From contig JAPDJO010000027.1 of NCBI GenBank assembly GCA_029259115.1, positions 1 to 64,000 of the forward strand: a stretch of DNA of 64,000 nucleotides, written 5' to 3'. The position numbers and the translations under genes are program-made. The stretch is from Thermoplasmatota archaeon (GTDB lineage: Archaea; Thermoplasmatota; E2; DHVEG-1; B18-G2). Shown here piece after piece: positions 1 to 8,506 of this stretch. Position 1 is the stretch's first letter, and the number at the start of each line of letters is the position of its first letter. The notes beneath the pieces are model-generated. The model was not told where the DNA came from. It was given only the letters and a program-made list of their open reading frames with translations, and searched no databases.

Positions 1-2
1 CG

Positions 3-884
3 TTTTTACTACCTCTCACAATCCTTGTAGCACCCATAGTGTTTGCTGTCTTGATATTTTACTATTGTAGAATCACACATGGCTGTCCCTCCGTATTTCC
101 TCATATTACAGGTATTCTTATTGCTATCAGCTGGCTCTTCATCTATATTAAAGGTTTTGTTAAATCATCACTTACCAGCAGATACCAACCATACGGATTT
201 AAGTTCTATCGAAATCTCGTCCATCGCTCCTATAAAAAGTTCATCCTGAACAATTTAAGATGCCCTCACTGTAACGGTAGATTTGCTGACTATCGAAAGA
301 TAAGAGATGATGCTATCTGGTTTTGTGATTTTGCCTATATTTGCAGCTCTTGTGGCAGAGAGTATGTCCCTGAGAATGTTATCGAAACTGATCATCCGAG
401 TATAAGAACTCTATGGACATTGAAAGAAGTGAAGAGGAGTGTCTATCTCGATATAAAAGATGTTTATTCAAAGCCAGCAAGATTTGGCAAAGGAAAAACA
501 CTTTATATTCGTATTGTTGTCAAAAACAGATCAAAGTCTAAAGTATGGATATGCTACCCCTACGTAGTTACTGATAAAGGGAAAAAACATACTTGCATCT
601 TTGATAGATACATAGACAGAATGGAAAGCGCAGAGGAAGGATCTCCAATAGACATTCCGCCTAATACAACTATGGATCTAATAGCTCACACTTGTGATAG
701 CGAGGAGATAAGTGATCCTCTTTTGCCAGGTGAAGTGCCTCTTAAGTTTACTTACAGTACGTACTATGATAAAGGTCCAAGTCCTCCACCGGAATATAGC
801 ATCGAGATACCAGAAAAATTGATTAGGAAGTTGGTATGCGGGCGCCGGGATTCGAACCCGGGCAGAGGGCTTGGAAGGCCCTAA
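3..884 (+). CDS. Membrane-anchored zinc-ribbon protein, 5' end outside window
   Basis: The reading frame is open to the left edge, so the true start probably lies upstream; the first internal start is a GTG at 39. Two hydrophobic segments come first (about residues 1-20 and 35-52 of the visible part), then a zinc ribbon with CPHC and CSSC knuckles, then a beta-rich region of about 150 residues resembling an extracytoplasmic-type Ig-like domain. The last 15 or so residues (CGRRDSNPG...) are read from the antisense strand of the tRNA-Gly gene, and the stop codon lies inside that tRNA. This tail is a hallmark of read-through into a tRNA, so the natural C-terminus may be lost. I do not recognise the family; function unknown. 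Confidence 0.6.
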   Translation, partial: FLLPLTILVAPIVFAVLIFYYCRITHGCPSVFPHITGILIAISWLFIYIKGFVKSSLTSRYQPYGFKFYRNLVHRSYKKFILNNLRCPHCNGRFADYRKIRDDAIWFCDFAYICSSCGREYVPENVIETDHPSIRTLWTLKEVKRSVYLDIKDVYSKPARFGKGKTLYIRIVVKNRSKSKVWICYPYVVTDKGKKHTCIFDRYIDRMESAEEGSPIDIPPNTTMDLIAHTCDSEEISDPLLPGEVPLKFTYSTYYDKGPSPPPEYSIEIPEKLIRKLVCGRRDSNPGRGLGRP

Positions 885-907
885 TCATACCCCTAGATCA
901 CGCCCGC
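837..907 (-). tRNA. tRNA-Gly (anticodon UCC)
   Basis: Reverse complement folds as a cloverleaf: acceptor GCGGGCG pairs with CGCCCGC, the D stem is ATC/GAT, the anticodon stem AGGGC/GCCCT holds loop CTTCCAA with anticodon TCC, and the T arm is CCGGG-TTCGAAT-CCCGG. The discriminator is A and CCA is not encoded. The 3' end abuts and overlaps the C-terminal codons of the convergent upstream reading frame. Confidence 0.96.
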
Positions 908-965
908 TTTTTATCATATTATCATAATTACTTCTAATTAAGGTTTCGTTTTCTATCTCTAAGCG

Positions 966-2081
966 TTACAAACTCCTTTCCAAAATATCTCTCAACATCT
1001 CTCTCCTAAAATCAAAATCTATCCTCTTGAGGAAATAGTTTAACTCTTCAAAAACTATCCTTTCCACCTCTCTAAAATCATCCTTACCAAAACCGTAATC
1101 GCTCAATTTTTCATCAAATCCAACCTTTTCTAAAAACTCTTCAAATGCTTTTTCTGCGATTTCAGCTGATCTTACTTTTTTGCCTGTCAGTTCTTCTATA
1201 ATCCTTTGAGAATTACTGGAATGTTTATGTATCCAATATATACTCCTTGCTCCAACTATTGCTAAACCACATCCATGAGGCAAATCTGGATTTATCCCAC
1301 TTAATGCATGCTCTATCGCATGTACTATATGAGCTGGACTCATGTCTAGAGAAATCCCGGCTATCATTGAAGCATAAAGCAAATTATACTTTTCCTCTAA
1401 GCTCTGATCTTTCGGAAGATTTTCTCCTATCAATCTAGCGGATTCGAATGATAAGGTTTCAACGAATGGATTTGTAGATTTTGCGGTTACCGCTTCATAT
1501 GCGTGGAAAAATGCATCTATTGAAGTATAGATGGATTGTTTCTCTGGTAGAGTTGATAAATATCTTGGATCATCAAAACTAACATTTGGATATCTTGCAG
1601 ATATACCTACCTTGCTTTTATTCTCTGTAAGCACGGCATACCTATCTATCTCGCTCCCTGTGCCGTGAGTTAAATTTATTACAAATAGAGGCAGATACCT
1701 TTTGATTTCCATGCCTTTCAGATAATCGCTTGCGCATCCACCGTTCAAAGCTATTATAGAAGATACTTTCGCCACATCTATCGTGCTTCCTCCACCGATA
1801 GCAATTATACAATCACTACTCTCCCTCCATACCATCTCTGCAAGATCGTCAGCGACATCAACGGTTGGGTTTGGCTTAACCCTGTCAAAGATTTTATAAT
1901 CTATTCCAGCTTTCTTCAATAATTTCTCAACATCATCCAAGGCGCCACTCAACCTAGCGGAATTTCTTCCAGTTGCTATGATGGCTTGTCTAATTCCTCC
2001 AAGATGCCTCGTCAAATTCCTGATAACATCTCTACCAAAGTAGAGTTTAGTACCACCGTATCTCAATTCGAAGTTTTTCAT
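966..2081 (-). CDS. Iron-containing (group III) alcohol dehydrogenase
   Basis: A 371-residue NAD(P)-dependent group III dehydrogenase, likely acting on an alcohol, aldehyde or polyol. The nucleotide-binding GGGST is at residues 97-100. The expected metal ligands are present: D189 and H193 in IDAFFHAYEA, H254 in HAIEH, and H269 in LPHG. Length fits the family (370-400). It could also be annotated as a maleylacetate-reductase or glycerol-dehydrogenase-type enzyme; substrate cannot be read from sequence. It is transcribed alone and divergently from the spermidine synthase gene across about 120 bp. Confidence 0.88.
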   Translation of the reverse strand: MKNFELRYGGTKLYFGRDVIRNLTRHLGGIRQAIIATGRNSARLSGALDDVEKLLKKAGIDYKIFDRVKPNPTVDVADDLAEMVWRESSDCIIAIGGGSTIDVAKVSSIIALNGGCASDYLKGMEIKRYLPLFVINLTHGTGSEIDRYAVLTENKSKVGISARYPNVSFDDPRYLSTLPEKQSIYTSIDAFFHAYEAVTAKSTNPFVETLSFESARLIGENLPKDQSLEEKYNLLYASMIAGISLDMSPAHIVHAIEHALSGINPDLPHGCGLAIVGARSIYWIHKHSSNSQRIIEELTGKKVRSAEIAEKAFEEFLEKVGFDEKLSDYGFGKDDFREVERIVFEELNYFLKRIDFDFRREMLRDILERSL

Positions 2082-2204
2082 AGTTCGAATCTCCTCCCTT
2101 GCAGAGGATATAGATCCCTATTTTAAATGTTGTCCTGATAATCCGAGTTATACAATAAAACCTTTTATATTACGATTTATTTCCCCAGATAAGGCGTGGT
2201 GTAG

Positions 2205-3035
2205 ATGGTGGCATTTACAGAATGGTACGAGGGCGGATACGGTGTGAGTTTTAGAATAAAAGGTAAGGTTTTTGAGAAGAAATCAAAGTATCAAAAGATA
2301 GAGGTATACGAAACCGAGGGATTTGGAAGAATGCTTGTTATAGATGGTGCTATCCAGTTTATAGAAAAATGGGAAAAGATGTATCATGAGATCCTGGTTC
2401 ATCCAGTAATGTTGGCGCATCCAAATCCAGAAAATGTGTTGATAATAGGCGGTGGTGATGGTGGAGCATTAAGAGAGGTTCTGTTACATGAAACCGTTAA
2501 AAAAGCAAAGGTTGTGGAGATAGATAAAGAGGTTGTTGATACAGTTAAGAAATACATACCTATAGATAATGGTGCGTTTGACAACGGTAGGAGTGAGTTG
2601 ATCATTGATGATGGGATAAAGTTTGTCAAAGAAAGCAAAGATAAGTACGATGTGATCATCATAGATTCTACGGATCCAAAAGGACCTGCTGAGGAACTCT
2701 TCAATGTTCCTTTTTATAAAGATTGTTATAGAATATTGAAGGATAAAGGTCTAGTAGTAACTCAATCTGGCGGAGCATATTTCGATACCAAAGTGAGCAT
2801 AAGGGTTGCAAAGAACATGAAGGAGGTTTTTGACAAGGTGCATCCCTTCTTTTTCTCTGTGATAGGTTATGCTCCGTCTTGGGGATTCTCTGTAGGAGTT
2901 AAAGGAGATATAGATTTCTTGAAGATAGACGAGAAAAGAGGAAGCAGTATAAAAACAGAATATTATGACCCAGAATATCATGAAAGGATGCTGTTTCTTC
3001 CTAGGAAGATGAGAGAAACTATAGAGAGCCTATAA
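2205..3035 (+). CDS. speE: Spermidine synthase (polyamine aminopropyltransferase)
   Basis: Transfers the aminopropyl group from decarboxylated SAM to putrescine or a related amine. The SAM-binding GGGDGG is at residues 82-87, the acidic EIDKEVVD follows, and DSTDP near 154-158 matches the catalytic/gatekeeping region. Length 276 is normal. The active-site stretch that usually reads EKDExxYHE appears here as EKWEKMYHE, a possible acceptor-specificity change. A TATA-like TTTTATATTA at about 2163-2172 precedes the ATG by about 35 nt. The 3' end overlaps the convergent endonuclease gene by 17 bp. Confidence 0.93.
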   Translation: MVAFTEWYEGGYGVSFRIKGKVFEKKSKYQKIEVYETEGFGRMLVIDGAIQFIEKWEKMYHEILVHPVMLAHPNPENVLIIGGGDGGALREVLLHETVKKAKVVEIDKEVVDTVKKYIPIDNGAFDNGRSELIIDDGIKFVKESKDKYDVIIIDSTDPKGPAEELFNVPFYKDCYRILKDKGLVVTQSGGAYFDTKVSIRVAKNMKEVFDKVHPFFFSVIGYAPSWGFSVGVKGDIDFLKIDEKRGSSIKTEYYDPEYHERMLFLPRKMRETIESL

Positions 3036-3858
3036 GAGATTTGACAACATCCAGATTTTCCTTATCACTTCTTTTACCATCCATAGGCGTTTCAAGTATC
3101 ATTGGCTTATCCTTAAGATGTCTATGATTAACTACTCTTCTAAACCCCTCCAAACCTATTCTTCCTAGACCTATATGCTCATGTCGATCTATATTCGATC
3201 CCAATTCCCCTTTAGAATCATTGAGATGTATAAGCTTCAATTTTTTGATTCCAATCATAGAATCAAAACTCCTCAATGTATCTTCGAGTCCCTCTTCACT
3301 ACTGACATCATATCCTGCTGAGTATAAATGACAAGTATCGAAGGCTACTCCGCATGCAACAACTGAATTTTCTATGATATAGGTTAGATGTTCAAACCTT
3401 GATCCTATTATATTTCGGGCGCCTGCCGTCGTCTCTAATAAGATTTCAAGACCATCGAGATGATCAGATAAGGAATCCAAGGCGTTAACAATATTCTTTA
3501 AGCCAAGTTTCTCGCCTTTACCAAGATGAGAACCGGGATGTATGACTATGTACCTTAGTCCAAGTAATTTAGCAAACTCAGCCTCTCTCTTTATAGATTC
3601 TAGACTTCTCTGATAGACTTCTTTATTTGGAGATGCGAGATTTACAAGATACGACTGGTGGATAAATATTGGCCTAATGTCCTCTGATCTATACCTTCTT
3701 CTAAATTCCTTGACTTCCTCCTCTGTAGGTATCGGAAATTTCCAACTTCTTGGGGAATGGGAAAATATCTGAGTACAATTGCAGCCTAGAGATTTAGCGA
3801 GATCAAATATCCTTGATATCCCTTTTGCGATGGAAAGGTGGACACCTAATCTATGCAT
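3019..3858 (-). CDS. nfo: Endonuclease IV (AP endonuclease, base-excision repair)
   Basis: A TIM-barrel, zinc-dependent apurinic/apyrimidinic endonuclease that incises DNA 5' of abasic sites. The metal-ligand motifs are all visible in order: HLSIAKG near the N-terminus, FIHQSY, VIHPGSH, LLETTAG, FDTCHLYSAGYD, HLNDSKGELGSNIDRHEHIG and LETP near the end. Length 279 matches the family. It follows an AhpD-like gene with an 8-bp overlap, so the two are probably co-transcribed, linking repair with peroxide or redox defence. Confidence 0.95.
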   Translation of the reverse strand: MHRLGVHLSIAKGISRIFDLAKSLGCNCTQIFSHSPRSWKFPIPTEEEVKEFRRRYRSEDIRPIFIHQSYLVNLASPNKEVYQRSLESIKREAEFAKLLGLRYIVIHPGSHLGKGEKLGLKNIVNALDSLSDHLDGLEILLETTAGARNIIGSRFEHLTYIIENSVVACGVAFDTCHLYSAGYDVSSEEGLEDTLRSFDSMIGIKKLKLIHLNDSKGELGSNIDRHEHIGLGRIGLEGFRRVVNHRHLKDKPMILETPMDGKRSDKENLDVVKSLIGSL

Positions 3859-4195
3859 CTCCTAGGAATTCTTCCAATGCCTTCTTCACCTCTACAACAT
3901 AAGTCATTGCTGGGCCGCCGCCCATAAGTATAGCTACAGATGCAGCCTCAAGTATCTCTTCTTTTGTCGCCCCAGCTTTTAGAGCTTTCTCAACATGTAT
4001 GGCTATACAATATTTGCATCTCGCTGTGATGGCTGTTCCAATTGCTATCAATTCTTTGGTCTTTGTGTCGAGTTTTCCCTCTTTAAGCACAGAGCCCATG
4101 AACTCCTTAAAGCACCTTATCGTCTCTGGCTGCTCCTTTGACATTAGCTTGAGCATATCCATTACCTGCTCTACGGCTTCTTTCATCTCTCCCAT
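3851..4195 (-). CDS. AhpD-like / carboxymuconolactone decarboxylase family protein
   Basis: A 114-residue all-helical protein of the AhpD/CMD fold with the redox motif CKYCIAIH (C60, C63, H67), typical of members with alkylhydroperoxidase or disulfide reductase activity. The adjacent GATKEEILEA segment is also family-typical. It is the first gene of a two-gene unit with endonuclease IV, and an oxidative-stress role is inferred from this pairing. Members of the family without the CxxCxxxH motif act as decarboxylases; here the motif favours a redox role. Confidence 0.88.
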   Translation of the reverse strand: MGEMKEAVEQVMDMLKLMSKEQPETIRCFKEFMGSVLKEGKLDTKTKELIAIGTAITARCKYCIAIHVEKALKAGATKEEILEAASVAILMGGGPAMTYVVEVKKALEEFLGDA

Positions 4196-4265
4196 TTAGA
4201 TCACCTCTCTTTGTCTTAACATGAAAATAGATGACGCTTATTAGTGCTTTGGATTTTTATTAACA

Positions 4266-4273
4266 TTTATATA
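4266..4273 (+). promoter_or_regulatory. TATA-like box of the hydrolase gene
   Basis: TTTATATA ends 26 nt before the ATG at 4300. No ribosome site precedes that ATG, so a leaderless transcript starting at or next to the start codon is expected. Confidence 0.5.
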
Positions 4274-4299
4274 GCAAATTGATTAATATTAAAAATGTG

Positions 4300-5343
4300 A
4301 TGAAATCTATCCTGGCATTAACTATTGCCTCAATTTTCATACTCGCTGCAGTATCACATGGATGCGAGAAAGGAGATAATGGAACATTATATCATGTAAG
4401 AACTCCAGATGGAGTGTACATAAATCTCTACAGATATGAAAATAATGGTACACCTCTTCTTCTCATACCGGGTATGTTTGAAAACCATCTCATCTTTGAT
4501 TTTCCTGGCAAAAGCTTTGCGAGATTCTTGTATAGTAAGGGTTTTGATGTATGGATATTAGATCTAAGATCTCATGATGGAGACGGAGATCCCTTGTTTG
4601 ATAGAGAACGCATAGAGAAAAATTGGGACTTTGATAACACCTATCTCAAGAAAGATCTGGTGACGGCTATAAGCTTTGTAAAGAATGAAACAGGAAGAAA
4701 AATTGTAATCATTGGTCATAGCATGGGAGGATATCTAGGTTATGCTTATCTGGAGATTTATGGTGATGAAAACATTTCTGCTCTAGTTACGATAGCTTCA
4801 TCTGGTGTAGCTTACAGAATAGATCTTATTACAAAACTCTTAAGACTTCCTTATGGAATGAAGGTTGGAAACAGAGTATTTGTATCCAGATTTTCTCCAG
4901 CCTATCTCGATTTAAATAACAACCCTCTATTCAGATGTGGCGTAAGATCTGAATGTTTCCATAATTTCAAAACATCCTTCAAGATATCAAGAAGATTTAT
5001 ATTAGCACTGGATAGAGAGCCGGCAGGCGTAGTAGTGGATATGATGTATGGATTTGACAAGAACTTGAAGAATGGCCATTGGGTTGATCCACAAACTTTT
5101 TATGACTACACTGAAAATCTATCAAAAATAAACGTTCCTGTTCTTCTTATAGCAGGCTCCAAGGATCTGTCAGATTCGGCAGAGAATATACAAAAGACTT
5201 TTGATATGATAGGTAGTAGAAATAAGACTCTTTATATAATTCCAGATTATGGACATGTTGATCTTCTTTTGGGCAAAAATGCGGAAGTAGACGTATACAT
5301 TAAGATAAAAGACTGGCTAGATAGTCTAATCCTTCCTGAATGA
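4300..5343 (+). CDS. Secreted alpha/beta hydrolase (lipase/esterase-like)
   Basis: I chose ATG 4300 over the in-frame TTG at 4279 because of the TATA spacing and because it starts a clean signal sequence (MKSILALTIASIFILAAVSHGC); the Cys after it might be a lipid anchor. Numbering from the TTG, the nucleophile elbow GHSMGG has S148, the acid is probably D296 in AGSKDLSD, and the base is H326 in DYGHVD. The oxyanion-side motif LIPGMFEN and the DLRSHDGDG stretch resemble acid lipase/esterase relatives. It probably hydrolyses esters outside the cell. It overlaps the convergent 7TM gene by 18 bp. Confidence 0.8.
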   Translation: MKSILALTIASIFILAAVSHGCEKGDNGTLYHVRTPDGVYINLYRYENNGTPLLLIPGMFENHLIFDFPGKSFARFLYSKGFDVWILDLRSHDGDGDPLFDRERIEKNWDFDNTYLKKDLVTAISFVKNETGRKIVIIGHSMGGYLGYAYLEIYGDENISALVTIASSGVAYRIDLITKLLRLPYGMKVGNRVFVSRFSPAYLDLNNNPLFRCGVRSECFHNFKTSFKISRRFILALDREPAGVVVDMMYGFDKNLKNGHWVDPQTFYDYTENLSKINVPVLLIAGSKDLSDSAENIQKTFDMIGSRNKTLYIIPDYGHVDLLLGKNAEVDVYIKIKDWLDSLILPE

Positions 5344-6003
5344 TAGACTGGCTATTCCTATACCAACAGATATTGCTATAGAAGCAACAGGTGGTGTGTG
5401 ATAAATAACTTCACTTGTTCCGAGTATATAGCTTGAAATGACGGCAAAAAGCATACCTACAGTGAAATATATAGCTTTTTTTCTCAAATCAGGTTCTTCC
5501 AATTTTTCTAAGCTTTTCATCAAGAATATGAAACCAAAAAGGAGTGGGAAGAATAATATTAACACACTAACAACATATAAAACATCATTGTAAACAATAT
5601 GGATATATCTAATTCCATCGAATGTCCTCTCTTCAGTACCAACGAATATTTCTATAAAGAGAGATGAAACGAGACCTAGAAATATGGGAATAAGAAGAAG
5701 TAGGGAAAGCATCTTTTCCGAGAGGGGGTTCATCAGAGAATATGAAAAATATAAAAAAATAAAAGCGACGATGAAAGATACAAAAAGGACACCATATTGC
5801 AAGGATAGGGCTACATCACCATGTGTAAGCTGAGTTAAACCATCGAGCAAACTCCAGCAGCCAGCAGAAAACACAAGATAACTTAACATCTTCCTATTGA
5901 TATTTTTACTCCTATACAAGTAAAAGGTTTCGATGTAACAGAATGCAGAAGCGAGAAAATACGACAGTACCCATACTTGAAACTGCATCGAAGATGAAAT
6001 CAC
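5326..6003 (-). CDS. Seven-helix membrane protein of the signalling operon
   Basis: A 225-residue protein with about seven hydrophobic helices and short loops ending in a charged RKD tail. The layout resembles the detached 7TM sensor region often found at the N-terminus of archaeal histidine kinases, but no kinase or other soluble domain is attached. It lies 9 bp downstream of the histidine kinase gene, so it is probably the last gene of the receiver / RecA-like / kinase / 7TM operon. A sensing or partner role is inference from position. Confidence 0.6.
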   Translation of the reverse strand: MISSSMQFQVWVLSYFLASAFCYIETFYLYRSKNINRKMLSYLVFSAGCWSLLDGLTQLTHGDVALSLQYGVLFVSFIVAFIFLYFSYSLMNPLSEKMLSLLLLIPIFLGLVSSLFIEIFVGTEERTFDGIRYIHIVYNDVLYVVSVLILFFPLLFGFIFLMKSLEKLEEPDLRKKAIYFTVGMLFAVISSYILGTSEVIYHTPPVASIAISVGIGIASLSFRKD

Positions 6004-6012
6004 AAAAGCTCT

Positions 6013-7125
6013 TTAAGTGCTTTCCTCAAAAAATGTTTTGACTCTCTCTCTAACCTCCTCTTCATGCGTTAGCTTTATCTCTTCTCCAGGTTTTGGAGGA
6101 AGAACGAAGTAAAAAGTTGATCCTTTATTTGGTTTGCTCTCACACCACATCTTACCGCCGTGGGCTTCGATTATACCCTTAGATATTGCCAAACCCAAGC
6201 CAACGCCGCCTGTTTTTCTTGATCTCCAACTATCGGCTTGGAAAAAAGGCTTGAAAACATTCTTCTGTTCTTCTTCACTCATACCCACGCCTGTATCTTT
6301 TACAGAGACCATCGCACCATCACCGTATCTTTTGAGATTCACTTCTATTTCCCCAGAATCCGTGAATTTTATCGCGTTGGTTATCAGGTTCTGAATCACT
6401 TGCGTTATTTTATCCTTATCAAACTCTATCTCTACATCCTCTAAGTTCGATCTCAAAGTTAAGCCTTTTTCCTCTATATATGGCTTTAGGAAATCGAGAG
6501 TATTCTTTATTATCTCAGATAGATTCTCTTTAGATGGCGAAAGTTTCAGTCTTCCAGACTGTATCCTGGATATCTCCAAAAGTTCCTGAAGTAAGCGATT
6601 CAATCTGTCGGTATTTCTCTCTATCATTTGTAAGCTTTTAATCTGTTTATCGTTTAATTTTCCAAGATAGCCTTTGAGGAGGAGCTGAAGTTGAGACTTA
6701 ATAGGGGTTAGGGGCGTCCTCAACTCATGAGATGTTATACTAAGAAATTGAGTTTTTGCCTCATCAAGCTCTTTTAATTCTTTTATCACTCTGCTAACTT
6801 CTCTCCCCATGCTGTTAAAAGCTCTTCCAAGAACCTCCAAGTCATCTCCTGTATTAATTTCTACAGGTTCAAATTCACCTTGCTCCATCTTCCTCACAGC
6901 ATTTACCAGCTTATCTATGGGCTCGGTAATATGTAAAGATAAGAACTTGGCTATCAGAAGAGAGGTTAGGATAGTTGAAATGAGTATCATTGCTACACTA
7001 AATGCGAGTTTTGGTGTCAGATCTCTGCCTATAGCAGGTACGAGTAAAGCGGATAGTATAACTAGTGGCAGGATCGCGGAGAATACCAGAGAGATGTATA
7101 ATTTCTTTGATATCGTAAGTGCCAT
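6013..7125 (-). CDS. Sensor histidine kinase with HAMP domain
   Basis: Two transmembrane helices (about residues 9-31 and 42-63) separated by only about ten residues, so there is almost no extracellular sensor. A HAMP domain (about 63-118) follows, then HisKA with the phospho-acceptor H133 in SITSHELRTP and a HATPase domain. The N box is NLITNAIKF, G1 is DTGVGM, the F box is VFKPFF and G2 is GVGLGLAIS. All catalytic boxes are intact. It is 3 bp downstream of the RecA-like gene and next to the 7TM gene, which may supply the missing sensor. Confidence 0.93.
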   Translation of the reverse strand: MALTISKKLYISLVFSAILPLVILSALLVPAIGRDLTPKLAFSVAMILISTILTSLLIAKFLSLHITEPIDKLVNAVRKMEQGEFEPVEINTGDDLEVLGRAFNSMGREVSRVIKELKELDEAKTQFLSITSHELRTPLTPIKSQLQLLLKGYLGKLNDKQIKSLQMIERNTDRLNRLLQELLEISRIQSGRLKLSPSKENLSEIIKNTLDFLKPYIEEKGLTLRSNLEDVEIEFDKDKITQVIQNLITNAIKFTDSGEIEVNLKRYGDGAMVSVKDTGVGMSEEEQKNVFKPFFQADSWRSRKTGGVGLGLAISKGIIEAHGGKMWCESKPNKGSTFYFVLPPKPGEEIKLTHEEEVRERVKTFFEEST

Positions 7126-7128
7126 GGA

Positions 7129-7653
7129 TCAACCCTTTACTACCTTATCAACAAATATACCTATCTCTTTCAGGAAATCTTTATGCTCGTTAACATCTGC
7201 AGCAAATATCAACGACTTAAATCTCGATTCTCTTATCTTGTTGGCCATATTCAGTATAAATCTAGCAACAATGGGCTTATCCTGATAAACTAGAAGAGTA
7301 GTTAGGGAATCTAAAATGATGTAACCTTTTTTTCTCTTACTGAGTATACCGCTAAGAACGAAAGAGAGATCTGACAATGCTTTAGGTGAATCTATGTAGA
7401 TGATATCATCTTTATCCCTGACATCTCTTATTGTTCTTGTTATACAATCAACTATAATCAAGTTCTTAAATTCTATCGATTTATCCTTGAGAAAGTTCTC
7501 CAATGAGGATGCCGTCTTGTTTAATGTTATATAAACCAGATTTCCATCGTTAGGTAACGATTTGAGAGCCTCTATCACTGCATCATTGTATCTTGAACTA
7601 TCTATTATGAAAAGAATAACTTTATTTTCTTCCAAGTGTTTCAAGATGTCCAT
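7129..7653 (-). CDS. Degenerate RecA/KaiC-like protein of the signalling operon
   Basis: A 174-residue alpha/beta protein with the strand order of a KaiC/RAD55-like core: VYITLNKT, NLIIVDCIT, a SP-x-ALSDLS helix, then GYIILDSLTTLLVYQ, which resembles a Walker B strand. There is no Walker A (GxxxxGKT) sequence near the N-terminus, so ATP hydrolysis is doubtful. Similar degenerate RecA-like proteins accompany archaeal two-component genes. It sits between the receiver gene (1-bp gap) and the kinase gene, which suggests an adaptor or regulatory role. Confidence 0.55.
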   Translation of the reverse strand: MDILKHLEENKVILFIIDSSRYNDAVIEALKSLPNDGNLVYITLNKTASSLENFLKDKSIEFKNLIIVDCITRTIRDVRDKDDIIYIDSPKALSDLSFVLSGILSKRKKGYIILDSLTTLLVYQDKPIVARFILNMANKIRESRFKSLIFAADVNEHKDFLKEIGIFVDKVVKG

Positions 7654-7654
7654 A

Positions 7655-8029
7655 CTACCTCAACACCGCCTTTATCTTAGAAAGGAGTTCATCCAATTCA
7701 AACGGTTTTTGGATAAAGTCAACCACTTTTTCCCTAGAAAGTAATTCTTCCTTTTCTGCTTCGGTCATTCCTACGGCTGTTATGAATATTATCTTTGTAT
7801 CCTTGAGTCTCTCGTCCTGCTCGATTTGATCCAAAATCTCTTTTGTTGTTAAACCTGGCATCATTATATCCAGAAGTATGATATCTGGAATGATGTCATC
7901 GAGTTTCTCTAAGCATTCATTCCCATTTCTAGCTGTGAATACTGTATACCCTTCAAGGTTTAATATTTCTGAAATCGTTTCTAGAATATCGGGTTCATCG
8001 TCAACAACTAGTATTATCTTCTTATCCAT
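7655..8029 (-). CDS. CheY-like response regulator receiver
   Basis: A stand-alone 124-residue receiver domain. The acidic pocket DDEPD (D10, D11), phospho-acceptor D54 in LLDIMMPG, T84 in FITA and K108 in QKPF are all present. There is no output domain, so it must act through protein contacts. It is the first gene of the operon with the RecA-like protein, the histidine kinase and the 7TM protein, and the kinase is its obvious partner. Confidence 0.93.
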   Translation of the reverse strand: MDKKIILVVDDEPDILETISEILNLEGYTVFTARNGNECLEKLDDIIPDIILLDIMMPGLTTKEILDQIEQDERLKDTKIIFITAVGMTEAEKEELLSREKVVDFIQKPFELDELLSKIKAVLR

Positions 8030-8071
8030 AGTCGCCCCTCCTGATTTTACATATGTCTCTGACTTAAATAA

Positions 8072-8506
8072 TTATCTTTTACCAAATCGTGTTACGAGTT
8101 CAGTCCTTTCTATCACGTGACCTCTCATCTCTTTTTTGATTTTCCTTATACTTGCTCCTTCTTTGAGATTAAGAAACTTATCAATTGCATAAACTTCAAA
8201 CACATACCTATGCACACCGCAAGGAGGGCACGGAGGAAAATATTCCTTCTTAAATAGAGAGTTTCTCCCTTTCTTGAATCTTTGTTCATTCTCCCTTATC
8301 TTCCCGGTACTCGCTGGTATATCATACAAGATCCAATGTATGAATGTCTTAAGAGGAGCATCTGGATCGAACATTATCAAGACCAAACTTTTTGCATCTT
8401 TCGGAACATCTTTTATTTCTAGAGGCGGAGAAAATCCTTCTCCTCTACAAGTGTATCTCTCTGGCAAAATGTTTCCATTTTTAAGTGTAGGACAGATTAA
8501 TATCAT
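8072..8506 (-). CDS. PEBP / Raf-kinase-inhibitor-like (YbhB/YbcL) protein
   Basis: A phosphatidylethanolamine-binding-protein fold protein of 144 residues. Ligand-pocket motifs are visible: MFDPDAPLKTFIHWILYDIP and PPCPPCGVHRYVFEVYA. I start it at ATG 8506, not at the upstream start at 8539, because this ATG overlaps the stop of a small zinc-ribbon gene in an ATGA arrangement and yields the family-typical N-terminus. Function in archaea is not established; it is probably a small-molecule or phospho-ligand binder. Confidence 0.9.
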   Translation of the reverse strand: MILICPTLKNGNILPERYTCRGEGFSPPLEIKDVPKDAKSLVLIMFDPDAPLKTFIHWILYDIPASTGKIRENEQRFKKGRNSLFKKEYFPPCPPCGVHRYVFEVYAIDKFLNLKEGASIRKIKKEMRGHVIERTELVTRFGKR

